Assembly (NCBI RefSeq): GCF_018982965.1
Contig: NZ_JACBYP010000006.1
Coordinates: 1-64,000, forward strand
Reading direction: 5' to 3'
DNA length: 64,000 nt
From: Streptomyces mayonensis
GTDB lineage: Bacteria; Actinomycetota; Actinomycetes; Streptomycetales; Streptomycetaceae
Shown here: positions 24,085-31,537 of the stretch, in pieces
How positions within the stretch are numbered: the stretch's first letter is position 1
Layout of the letters: each line of letters begins with the position of its first letter
Position numbers and translations under genes: made by a program
Notes under the pieces: model-generated
What the model was told of the DNA's origin: nothing
Databases searched by the model: none
Seen by the model: only the letters and a program-made list of their open reading frames with translations

Positions 24085-25015
24085 ACCGCTCCTCCGACGC
24101 CGGTTGGGCGCGATTCGAGCACAGTCCCGCGATCAGACGACCTAGCCCTTTGCGGCATTGTGCCTCGGCACTGCAGCAAGGGGCTCTTCGCTGCCCTGGT
24201 GCCCTCTGGTGCGTTTCCCGGCCTGCCGCTCGGCCGGGACCGGCGCCCCAGCGCCGCAGCCCGGACGAACGGCAGGCCGATAGTGACATCGGCTTGGGAA
24301 GCTGCGGTCATTTGACGCCCGCTTGGGCGCTGACCTGGGCGAACGGCCAGGGGCAGCATCCTTAGGCCGGGCTGCTTTCACCGTGATTCCCCGCTGTTCC
24401 CTGCTCGATCTGGTGCGCTTGCGGTGCGGCCGTGGTGGGTGCCGATAGGCACAACCTTCTGATCCGTAGCCCTAGCCGGATCGGTCAGTGACGGCCATTC
24501 CGGCCGCTACCAGGCCCCGGAGGGACGCTACCGGACGCGGGCGATTGCTGGGGTTGCGGTACCTGGCCGCTGTACCGCAGGATCCCAGCGGGGGTGACCA
24601 TGGAACGGCATGTGGTGGAAAAGCTGTTGGCCGGTGACGACGAGGCGTCCGCGGTTACTCTGGCCGCCCTCCGCAGCGGCGCCCCCTACAACGTGGGAGA
24701 CAGGGCGCATCCCGCCGAGCGGCATGCCGGGGTCTTCGGGTACTGACTTCAGCGCATGCGGATGATGTCAGCGCTGGATGTCGTTGGCCCGCCCTAGCAG
24801 TCTTCGTGCGAACGACTCGCGCTCGGCTGACTAGCGTGGAAGGCGCAGTGGTGCAATGTCCGATTTCCGTGTGCGGCCCTCAACTGCGGCGCTAGCACCC
24901 TCCTCTGCCTGTAGACGCTCCGCCTTCTCGGCTGCGAGGCGGGAAGTCTCCTCGCGGGCATGATCCCCTCAGGAGCCATCTACATATCGCCCACTTGGAG
25001 ATTTTAATACGTCTT
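24085..25015. other. 931-bp stretch with little coding potential
   Basis: No convincing gene. A 48-codon frame at 24600-24746 (ATG..TGA, start M-E-R-H-V-V-E-K-L-L-A-G) has GGGGGTG before it but no recognised family, and may be a decayed regulator. The G+C profile falls towards the NTPase gene at 25016. The rest shows no RNA gene, insertion sequence or long repeat that I can see. Confidence 0.5.
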
Positions 25016-27292
25016 CTAAAGTGCCGAGTCGCATGCCTTCCTCACTTCGCGAAGACCCCATGGAGGGGCAAGATTCCCACACCAATCAATCCCTTGCCTC
25101 TCGATTGCTTCACCCAAACTCTCATCGCCTTGTCTAGAGATGAGAGAGCCAAGCTTTTCTATGCCGATCAGCCCTTCATTGAGGCCTTGAATGACTACCT
25201 TCTTTGCTTCGTTATAGTTTTCTGCCTTCTCGAGTTCGGCGATTTCTTTCAATATGGCCTTGGTCTTTCTTGATTTCTCGGATTTTTTCCATTTGTCGCT
25301 GTACTCCTTAAGACTATCGAGGCTCTGCATGAGAACACGCGTGTGGGCTGCCCGGGCTTCAGTGATCAACTCAAGTCTCGGCAGGGCAGATTCCACCTCC
25401 GCCTCGAAACGCTCTTCCGCTTCTAATTCGGAAATGTCAAGACGCTTGGCCACAGACTTGATGGCCGCTTTTCTGGCTTCGTTGAAGTTCGCGGATCTCA
25501 CCAATGTCATGATTTCCGGGAAGTCGTAACTGACGAGACGATCTTCAAGCTGATCGTGGCCTGTTTCATTGTCGGCTAGTTCGTAAGCTTCTCGTATCTT
25601 TACCCACGGCCTGCAATTCCCTCTGTTAAATTCCTCCAAGCATAGTGCCTCAGCAGCTTCCTCTTGGCCGCTTCTATATAGGTAGTATGCGAGAAACTCG
25701 CTACCGTCTGGGTCTCCCGAGCGATAGCACATCTCAATGACTTCAGCCGCCCCCGTGCGATCTCCGGCAAAATCAAGGATATCTGCGAGTTTGTGTGCGG
25801 ACGCGTAGTCGCCTAGCTGTGAGGCCCTTAAGTATAGTTGTGCTGCATCGAAATTGCGCCCACGGTCGAGCATGGAGGATGCTATTGAGTTCAGTTGCTC
25901 CACGTCCCTAATATGCCGTAAAACAACAAATGTAAAAGACTGGGGTGGAGCAAGAGTGGCCCGATTTGAGCGCCCTACCTGCTCGATGTAGTCCGAGAGG
26001 CGATATGCCGGCTCAACCTGTGGCGGGGCGCCTGGTAGAGGGCGAAAGCGAGCTAGCAACCCACTTGCCCCCCTGCACGGAGCCAGTGCATACGTAGTGC
26101 CTTCCTCAAACCAGTCATCAGGGAGACTGGAATACACGTTGGTCGCCATGGTGAGGGCAGTCATGTCGTGCAGCAGGCCATTCGGAATCACCGGGGCTTG
26201 CCCGAATCGGCGTAGATCGATAGCGGCATCGATTATTGCTCTGTATTCCTCGGGCGCATGCTGGTAGCGGTCTATTTGAGCGGGTGCGCCAGCTAGAAAT
26301 TGAGTGATCCGCGCCTCACCACCCCTTGTATGAATGAAGGAATCTGCCAAACGAGGATCAGATTCCATTCGTTCTCTAAGTTCCTCCAGCGCGCCTGACG
26401 TGAAGGAGGCTGGTACGGAAATGCTGCTCCCAGAAATGAGTGAGCGAGCCTGTGGATGATTGTCGTCTTCCCCTCGACCAGGTGTTCGTGTCAGCTCATC
26501 CCAATGCTCCGGCCACAGAGTTCCCAGAATCAGTACAGGAGAGCAGGTGGAATCTCGAATTAGCTCGCGTAGGCCTGCCGCGATTCGTTCCCCAGTTCCG
26601 GATGCTGGCGTACTTAAGTAGAGTTGTGTCTCATTCAGCCACAATACTGTTCTGGGAGGAATTCCTTCCTCGATCTGGTAAGCCAGCGCTTCGGCATGAC
26701 TCGGGTAAATCGGGTGCCGCAGTGACCAACTATGTGGGAGCTGCTGGATAGCCTCCCAGCATGCTCGCGTTTTACCTGTGGAAGATTCGCCTACCAGAAT
26801 AGCGATCCCGCTGCTTCCTTCTGCCGCCGCCGCCACTACGCTTTTGAGTTCATTATCGTGAAAGCGCTGAATATAGGCAGGGAGCAGGGGCAAATTTAGT
26901 TCTTCTGCGCCGGATTCGATTGAACGATGTACCTCCAAATCGAAAGGATCGAGCTGGGTGATTTTTCGCCCCAGATTTGGAGCGTTATTCTTCGTGGCGG
27001 CGTTCCTGGCCTCCTCCCAAAGATGATTCCAGAATCCCCTCCGGGGAGTCTCGTTTGCCCAAGCGCTGTACGTAGACACCAGCAACCAAAGCTCATCTGA
27101 GCTTTTTGGAACCCTTGGCTGGGAAGTGCTAAACCAACCACTGATTGTTTGCTTCGGTAAGTTGGATTTTAGAGCTGCGGAATTACGGCTCCAGGCTCTT
27201 CCTTGGATCTTTCGAGCGGACTGAGCTCGCCTCTCCAATGATCTGAGCTCCTCCTGGAGGGTTTGCGCATTTTCGCCCCTTTTTGCGCGCAC
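25016..27292 (-). CDS. HTH / STAND-like NTPase with TPR-like repeats (lower-G+C cargo)
   Basis: 758 aa, GTG start at 27292. Residues ~1-80 resemble an HTH (L-P-K-Q-T-I-S-G-W-F-S-T). The NTPase core starts near 135 with P-L-L-P-A-Y-I-Q-R-F-H-D; Walker A is G168-E-S-S-T-G-K-T175, Walker B-like T-V-L-W-L-N-E near 215-221, and a sensor strand V-L-I-L-G-T-L-W-P-E-H-W near 253-263. Helical repeats, some TPR-like (A-A-Q-L-Y-L-R-A-S-Q-L-G-D), run from ~480 to 640, followed by a charged coiled coil. The architecture matches a widespread actinomycete NTPase-TPR family of unknown function and resembles STAND signalling or defence ATPases. Base composition and codon use (A/T third positions) differ strongly from neighbours, suggesting separate acquisition. 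Confidence 0.8.
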   Translation of the reverse strand: MRAKRGENAQTLQEELRSLERRAQSARKIQGRAWSRNSAALKSNLPKQTISGWFSTSQPRVPKSSDELWLLVSTYSAWANETPRRGFWNHLWEEARNAATKNNAPNLGRKITQLDPFDLEVHRSIESGAEELNLPLLPAYIQRFHDNELKSVVAAAAEGSSGIAILVGESSTGKTRACWEAIQQLPHSWSLRHPIYPSHAEALAYQIEEGIPPRTVLWLNETQLYLSTPASGTGERIAAGLRELIRDSTCSPVLILGTLWPEHWDELTRTPGRGEDDNHPQARSLISGSSISVPASFTSGALEELRERMESDPRLADSFIHTRGGEARITQFLAGAPAQIDRYQHAPEEYRAIIDAAIDLRRFGQAPVIPNGLLHDMTALTMATNVYSSLPDDWFEEGTTYALAPCRGASGLLARFRPLPGAPPQVEPAYRLSDYIEQVGRSNRATLAPPQSFTFVVLRHIRDVEQLNSIASSMLDRGRNFDAAQLYLRASQLGDYASAHKLADILDFAGDRTGAAEVIEMCYRSGDPDGSEFLAYYLYRSGQEEAAEALCLEEFNRGNCRPWVKIREAYELADNETGHDQLEDRLVSYDFPEIMTLVRSANFNEARKAAIKSVAKRLDISELEAEERFEAEVESALPRLELITEARAAHTRVLMQSLDSLKEYSDKWKKSEKSRKTKAILKEIAELEKAENYNEAKKVVIQGLNEGLIGIEKLGSLISRQGDESLGEAIERQGIDWCGNLAPPWGLREVRKACDSAL

Positions 27293-27472
27293 TATCGGCC
27301 TGCCAGCTCCTGCTGCCTGTGTCCGACTCGGACGCGTCGGACATGCTCCTGACCGTGAGCGTAACCAAGGATCAGCCTGACTTGTCCGAGAAATCTATAG
27401 ATTCACAGATGTGACTGGAACGGTCAGGGCGCAGGTGCTGAGACGGCACCCGGTGAACGCTCTGGAGGTGTT

Positions 27473-27658
27473 GTGTTTAGGAAGCTGTGGCTCCTACTGG
27501 ACAGTCGCGTACTGCGTGATCTCAAGTCGGTTGATCGAGAGGTGCGCAACCGCTGGGCCCTTGCAGCCGCATTGTTCTTTGTCGTGTGGAGCGATCCCAG
27601 CCTGGCGATCCCTTTTGCTGCGGCAGCTCTCGCGTTCAGGGGCGGTCGCGAGAGTTGA
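27473..27658 (+). CDS. Possible small membrane protein
   Basis: 61 aa from GTG 27473 with GGAGG four bases upstream. Residues ~29-55 are hydrophobic (A-L-A-A-A-L-F-F-V-V-W then I-P-F-A-A-A-A-L-A-F), giving one or two membrane segments; the first 28 residues are charged. It lies alone between the NTPase gene and a large inverted repeat. No family recognised; it could be chance, given its size. Confidence 0.4.
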   Translation: MFRKLWLLLDSRVLRDLKSVDREVRNRWALAAALFFVVWSDPSLAIPFAAAALAFRGGRES

Positions 27659-27694
27659 GGAGTAGGTCGGTGGAGCGGCTTTGGGCTGGAGCTG

Positions 27695-27805
27695 CTTTGG
27701 CGCGAGTGATCATGGCCCCGTAAGCTTCCGGCGCGTCGGGCAGTCTGTGGACCTGCCCGGTAAAGCACGACGTTGGGGCCATGATCTTCGAGGCTCGCGC
27801 CAAAG
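27695..27805. repeat. Large nested inverted repeat (candidate cis-acting transfer or replication site)
   Basis: The outer arms CTTTGGCGCGAG (27695-27706) and CTCGCGCCAAAG (27794-27805) are perfect complements. Inner arms GATCATGGCCCC (27708-27719) and GGGGCCATGATC (27775-27786) also pair perfectly. The ~55-nt loop contains another hairpin, CGGGCAG/CTGCCCG. No gene uses this stretch. The size and nesting suit a clt or single-strand origin; this is inference. Confidence 0.72.
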
Positions 27806-27934
27806 TGGCTGCGTAAAGCCGTGGAGCGGACCGCCCCAGCCACGACGTACCCCTTCTCTGACGTCAGGTGGCTGATTGCTGTGCGCGCGGTGCGGGCGCC
27901 GGCCGGGCTGGAGCGGGGCGGAGACAGGAGCGCA

Positions 27935-27955
27935 GGCCCGGCCGGGGGCCGGGCC
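27935..27955. terminator. GC hairpin downstream of the GntR gene
   Basis: GGCCCGGCC (27935-27943) and GGCCGGGCC (27947-27955) form a 9-bp stem with a 3-nt loop, about 65 bp beyond the stop codon of the leftward GntR gene. Confidence 0.4.
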
Positions 27956-28020
27956 GCGCGCGGTGAGCGGAGCGAGCCGCCTTGATGACGTAGAGAAAGT
28001 CTGAGCCAACTCGGGCTGTG

Positions 28021-28761
28021 TTACAGCTTGAACGACAGCTCCAACTCGTCGCCCGGAAGGTGGAACTCCTCTAGGGCGAGAGGCTTGTCCGCCTCGGTGA
28101 GAGTCACGCGGATGATGTGGAGCAGGGGGACCCCGTCGGCGAGTCGTAGTGCTTGGGCCTGGTCCGGCAGGGGCATGCGGGTGCGGACGTACTCCGTGAA
28201 GTGGAGTTCATGGCTCAGGTCGGCGAGCGCGGTGTAGAGATCCGGCGCCGGCGGTGGGGCCTCCTCCTCGTACTTGGTGTCGATGAGTACCGAGAACGGG
28301 ACGTATGTCCGGTGGAGTTGGCGGAGGCGGCCGTGGTCTGCGGTCTGCAACGCATCGTACGTGAACATCGGCTCGCCCGGCGGGATGCGGAGTAGGTCCG
28401 CGAGGGCAAGCGGGGCGTCAGTGCGGGTGGCTACCGGTGGCTCGGAGTCTGTCCAGCGGATGCCGTCGGCCTCGACATAGCGGCCGTCCGGGGTCCGGCG
28501 TACGCCGCGCGGGCGTGTGTGGCTGGGGCGGCTGTGAGGGGAGCGGGCGAAGGTGCCGCGGCCCATGATGGCCTCGACGAGACCGGATGCCCGTAGCTCG
28601 CTCAGGCCCTGACGGACTGTGGGGCGCGTCACGCCGAACTGTTTCGCCAACGCCTCCTCGGAGGGGAGTGGTTGGCCGGCGGGGAAGGTGCCGTCCAGGA
28701 TGCCTTCGCGCAGGTAGTCGGCGATCTGCCGATACTTCGGCTGCGTGTTCTTCGGCGGCAT
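28021..28761 (-). CDS. GntR/HutC-family regulator (KorSA-like)
   Basis: 246 aa. A winged helix (Y-R-Q-I-A-D-Y-L-R-E-G-I-L-D-G-T-F-P-A-G-Q-P-L-P-S-E) is followed by a UTRA ligand domain with L-H-I-I-R-V-T. ATG 28761. It is divergent from the transfer genes at 28967, as KorSA is from pra/tra in pSAM2. The spacer holds a 39-bp near-palindrome 32 bp upstream of its own start and two ACCCGTA-C-TACGGGT operators towards the transfer genes. It probably represses transfer and itself. Confidence 0.86.
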   Translation of the reverse strand: MPPKNTQPKYRQIADYLREGILDGTFPAGQPLPSEEALAKQFGVTRPTVRQGLSELRASGLVEAIMGRGTFARSPHSRPSHTRPRGVRRTPDGRYVEADGIRWTDSEPPVATRTDAPLALADLLRIPPGEPMFTYDALQTADHGRLRQLHRTYVPFSVLIDTKYEEEAPPPAPDLYTALADLSHELHFTEYVRTRMPLPDQAQALRLADGVPLLHIIRVTLTEADKPLALEEFHLPGDELELSFKL

Positions 28762-28792
28762 GCGGGCCCTCCACGGCCGTGGTCACTGCTTC

Positions 28793-28831
28793 TTCCATCC
28801 GCGGGTGGAACGGTTCCACGCGCGGATGGAA
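28793..28831. promoter_or_regulatory. 39-bp near-perfect palindrome upstream of the GntR gene
   Basis: Two 19-nt arms beginning TTCCATCCGCG match at 18 of 19 positions around a single central G. Located 32-70 bp upstream of the GntR start, it is well placed for autoregulation. Confidence 0.75.
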
Positions 28832-28856
28832 CATAGCTTCTCCCACGCGAAGGCGG

Positions 28857-28911
28857 TTGACAACCCGTACTACGGGTGGTCAACCTTGTCTGTGTCACCC
28901 GTACTACGGGT
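28857..28911. promoter_or_regulatory. Paired operators and probable promoter of the transfer operon
   Basis: ACCCGTA-C-TACGGGT occurs at 28863-28877 and 28897-28911, 34 bp apart (about three helical turns). The first copy is nested in a 27-bp near-palindrome, 28857-28883, whose left edge TTGACA resembles a -35 box. The GTG of the first transfer gene follows at 28967. Confidence 0.75.
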
Positions 28912-28966
28912 GGTCTAGCAACCCGAGGGACGGCCTTCGGGTGCCAACGATGAGGAGAACCGAACA

Positions 28967-29323
28967 GTGGCAACCCTTCCGATCGACACCGCGAAGTTCA
29001 CGGGGATCATCTGCGCCGTGCCCCCGGCTCCGCGGGTCGCCAACCGTGAGACCGGTCAGCTCCGCGTTGACCGCGATACCGGCAAGACCATGTACCAGGT
29101 CGGCCTCTGCCTGATGGCGGGCGCGTCGGCCGACGTCGTGAACGTGAGCGTGGCCGGTGAGCCGGCCGGTGTGCAGCTCGGCATGCCCGTGGCTGTGCGG
29201 GACCTGGTCGCCACGCCGTGGGAGAACGACGGGCGGCACGGGATCGCGTTCCGCGCGGCGGAGATCCGGCCCCTGAGTGCTCCCGCCACTCCGGCGAGCA
29301 CGGGCAAGGGGGCAGGGCAGTGA
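28967..29323 (+). CDS. Small conserved AICE protein upstream of the translocase gene
   Basis: 118 aa from GTG 28967, with GAGGAG upstream. Beta-rich, with P-I-D-T-A-K-F-T-G-I-I-C-A-V at the start and Y-Q-V-G-L-C-L-M-A-G-A in the middle; no catalytic motif or membrane segment. I recognise it only as the small gene usually found before traSA-like genes in such elements; function unknown. Its TGA overlaps the next start (TGATG), so the two are co-translated. Expression should follow the paired operators upstream. Confidence 0.72.
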   Translation: MATLPIDTAKFTGIICAVPPAPRVANRETGQLRVDRDTGKTMYQVGLCLMAGASADVVNVSVAGEPAGVQLGMPVAVRDLVATPWENDGRHGIAFRAAEIRPLSAPATPASTGKGAGQ

Positions 29324-30639
29324 TGAAACTGGCCTCCTCCACTTCGGCCAGTGCGACCTGGCCGAGCTGGCTTCTGGTGGTGGCCGCAGTGCTGGTGTCG
29401 GGTCTGCTTCTGGCGGGCCCGGCCCTGCGCCGCCGCTTTCCCGTTGCCTGGTGGCTGTTATGCGGCTTTCCGGCCGTGGCCTTCCGGGTCGTGCAGACCT
29501 GGCGGCCCCTGATGGCGGGCTGCGGGCTCGCCGTGAGCCGTCGGCCGGCGCTGACCGTGGTGTCCGGGCTCGTCGGCAAGGGGGCACCTCCGCCTCAGCC
29601 GCGGGTGCCCCGCCGGGGGCTCATACGCCCAACCTCCGGTGGCTTCGTACTGCTCGTGAGGCTGCTGCCGGGCCAAGTGCCGGAGCACTTCGTCAAGGCC
29701 GCACCGGCCATGGCGGAGAGCTGGCAGGTGCACGCGGTGCGGGTGACCTCCTGGAAGCCGGGGGTCGTACAGATCGTCGCTTCGGCGGTCGACCCGTTGG
29801 CCGACCCGCAGGTGCCGAAGCAGCGAGGGCCCGGCCCTCTGCTCCGGGTGACCGTGGGCGCCTTGGAGACCGGGGCCGCGTGGGTGGTCGACCTACGGCG
29901 CGTCCCTCACTGGCTGATCGTCGGCGCCACACGCTCGGGTAAGTCGACCTTGATCAATGCCCTCGTGGCGGGACTCGCCCCGCAGCCCGTCGCTCTGGTC
30001 GGGATCGACTGCAAGGGCGGCATGGAACTGTCCCTCTACGGGCCGCGGTTGTCGGCCCTCGCGACGAACCGAGAGCAAGCGGTGCGGCTACTGACCGCCC
30101 TCGTTGACCTGACTCTCGACCGGATGTCCCTCTGCCGGGCGGCCCGCGTCCGGAACATCTGGGGCCTGCCCGACAAGGAACGCCCGGTTCCCGTCGTCGT
30201 GATCGTCGACGAGATCGCGGAACTCTTTCTCGTGGCAAGCCGGAACGAGAAGGACGAAGCGCACGCGGCCGGTACGGCGTTGATCCGGCTGGCCCAACTC
30301 GGTGCGGCGCTCGGGGTGTTCCTCGTCGTGGCCGGCCAGCGTGTCGGCTCCGATCTCGGGCCCGGTGTCACGGCTCTCCGGGCGCAACTGGGCGGCCGGG
30401 TGTGTCACCGCGTGGCCGACCCCGGTACGGCAGAGATGGCCCTCGGCGATCTCAACCCCGACGCGCTGAAGGCGGCGCAGGCCATCGCCCCGGAACAGGC
30501 TGGTACCGCCGTTCTCGCCTCCGGCGACGGCTGGGAACGCGCCCGGTCTCACCTGATCACGGAAGCCGAGGCGGAAGCCGTCGCCGCCGAGTACGCGCAC
30601 CTGACTCCCGTCCTGTCCGAACTGCACGTCGAACTGTGA
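29323..30639 (+). CDS. TraSA-like FtsK/SpoIIIE-family DNA translocase (conjugation)
   Basis: 438 aa. Two N-terminal membrane segments (residues ~13-33 and ~38-58) precede a RecA-like motor: Walker A G201-A-T-R-S-G-K-S208, Walker B V-V-V-I-V-D296-E297 and a later V-V-A-G-Q-R-V sensor. The size fits the single-protein Tra systems of Streptomyces, which move double-stranded DNA between mycelia. Leu46 is encoded by TTA (29458-29460), a possible bldA checkpoint within the membrane domain. It is coupled to the preceding small gene and followed by an SpdB-like gene 12 bp later. Confidence 0.92.
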   Translation: MKLASSTSASATWPSWLLVVAAVLVSGLLLAGPALRRRFPVAWWLLCGFPAVAFRVVQTWRPLMAGCGLAVSRRPALTVVSGLVGKGAPPPQPRVPRRGLIRPTSGGFVLLVRLLPGQVPEHFVKAAPAMAESWQVHAVRVTSWKPGVVQIVASAVDPLADPQVPKQRGPGPLLRVTVGALETGAAWVVDLRRVPHWLIVGATRSGKSTLINALVAGLAPQPVALVGIDCKGGMELSLYGPRLSALATNREQAVRLLTALVDLTLDRMSLCRAARVRNIWGLPDKERPVPVVVIVDEIAELFLVASRNEKDEAHAAGTALIRLAQLGAALGVFLVVAGQRVGSDLGPGVTALRAQLGGRVCHRVADPGTAEMALGDLNPDALKAAQAIAPEQAGTAVLASGDGWERARSHLITEAEAEAVAAEYAHLTPVLSELHVEL

Positions 30640-30651
30640 AAGGGGCCTGCC

Positions 30652-30846
30652 GTGCTGGTGTCAATGTCGGCCGTCCTGCTGCTCGGCCTGCTGATCTGGT
30701 TCCTCCTGCGCATTCGGTACCTCAGGTGGGCTGACGCGCTGCTCTGCGGAACCTTCGGCTTCCTGCTCGCCCGGACCGTGGCCGCGCCCGTGGTTCAGGC
30801 CCTCCTCGACGGAGTGAACGGCTTCCTCGGCCAACTCCGCTTCTGA
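30652..30846 (+). CDS. Small membrane protein, SpdB-like (intramycelial spread)
   Basis: 64 aa from GTG 30652 with AAAGGGG upstream. Two hydrophobic stretches (V-L-L-L-G-L-L-I-W-F-L-L, and L-L-C-G-T-F-G-F-L-L-A) with a basic R-I-R-Y-L-R between them. Position just after the translocase is where spd genes lie in Streptomyces plasmids. Function inferred from position and membrane character. Confidence 0.72.
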   Translation: MLVSMSAVLLLGLLIWFLLRIRYLRWADALLCGTFGFLLARTVAAPVVQALLDGVNGFLGQLRF

Positions 30847-30881
30847 AACACCCCACCACCGACCCGACAAGGGGACTTCCT

Positions 30882-31172
30882 GTGTCCGACTACGTCATCC
30901 GCTCCGGTGACCGCGCCACCTTCCTGGCCGGTCTGCGGGAGCTGGTCGACTTCCTGACCGCCAATCCGGCCGTCGCCGTACCGCGTCACGCGTCCATCAC
31001 CGTCCTGGTCGACGCCTCCGACTCCGCCGCTCGTCGCGACGGCGTGGAGTCCGTCGCCGCTCCGCTCGGCGTGCCGACGGAGGACAACGGCCGGGGCTAC
31101 TTCGATGCACGCCGCGACTTCGGACCGATCTCGTACAGCGTCATCGGGATTCCTCCCGAGGAGCCGCAGTGA
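30882..31172 (+). CDS. Small conserved AICE protein
   Basis: 96 aa from GTG 30882 with AAGGGG upstream. Mixed alpha/beta sequence without membrane segments: F-L-A-G-L-R-E-L-V-D-F-L-T-A-N-P, S-I-T-V-L-V-D-A-S-D-S. I do not know a function; position in the transfer/replication operon suggests a regulatory or spread accessory role. GTGA at its end would allow coupling to an overlapping frame, though a later start is preferred for the next gene. Confidence 0.68.
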   Translation: MSDYVIRSGDRATFLAGLRELVDFLTANPAVAVPRHASITVLVDASDSAARRDGVESVAAPLGVPTEDNGRGYFDARRDFGPISYSVIGIPPEEPQ

Positions 31173-31276
31173 TCGCCTGCACGACGGGCTCCCGACGGGG
31201 CGCGAAGTCGCCAAACCCGACCCCGTCAGGAACCCACTCCATCCGCCACATGAGCAGTGAAAGGAGCACTCACACT

Positions 31277-31537
31277 TTGTCCACCGCGCATCATCCGCGC
31301 AAATCCCCGTCGCTCGCCTGCGACCTCAGGCAGCGTGACGCGCAGGTCTCGACCTGTGCCGGACGGGAACAGATCGTCCTCGTCGAACTCGACGGAACCG
31401 AGCAGTGGCTGTGTCCCGCGCACGCGGCCGCCGTCTGGCTCACGGACCCGACGCTCCGCTTCAGCGCCAAGACTCGGCCGGAGGGGATCTCGGCCGTGAT
31501 GGGCCAGGCGTTCGGCGGCGGGGGTGGTCACCGATGA
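31277..31537 (+). CDS. Small Cys/His-containing protein before the replication gene
   Basis: About 86 aa from TTG 31277, chosen because AAGGAG lies 10 nt upstream; GTG 31169, overlapping the previous stop, would add 36 residues and cannot be excluded. Two cysteines (C-D-L, S-T-C-A) and a later L-C-P-A-H resemble a small zinc-binding arrangement. Its TGA overlaps the RepSA-like ATG (ATGA), so both are co-translated. No function assigned. Confidence 0.65.
   Translation: MSTAHHPRKSPSLACDLRQRDAQVSTCAGREQIVLVELDGTEQWLCPAHAAAVWLTDPTLRFSAKTRPEGISAVMGQAFGGGGGHR

Noticed and set aside
27695..27805. Insertion sequence or MITE
   Set aside because: No transposase and no target-site duplication beside the arms; cis-acting element function is more likely.
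31169..31276. GTG 31169 as start of the small Cys/His protein
   Set aside because: Possible through GTGA coupling, but the first 36 residues look unstructured and the TTG at 31277 has AAGGAG at suitable spacing. Not excluded.
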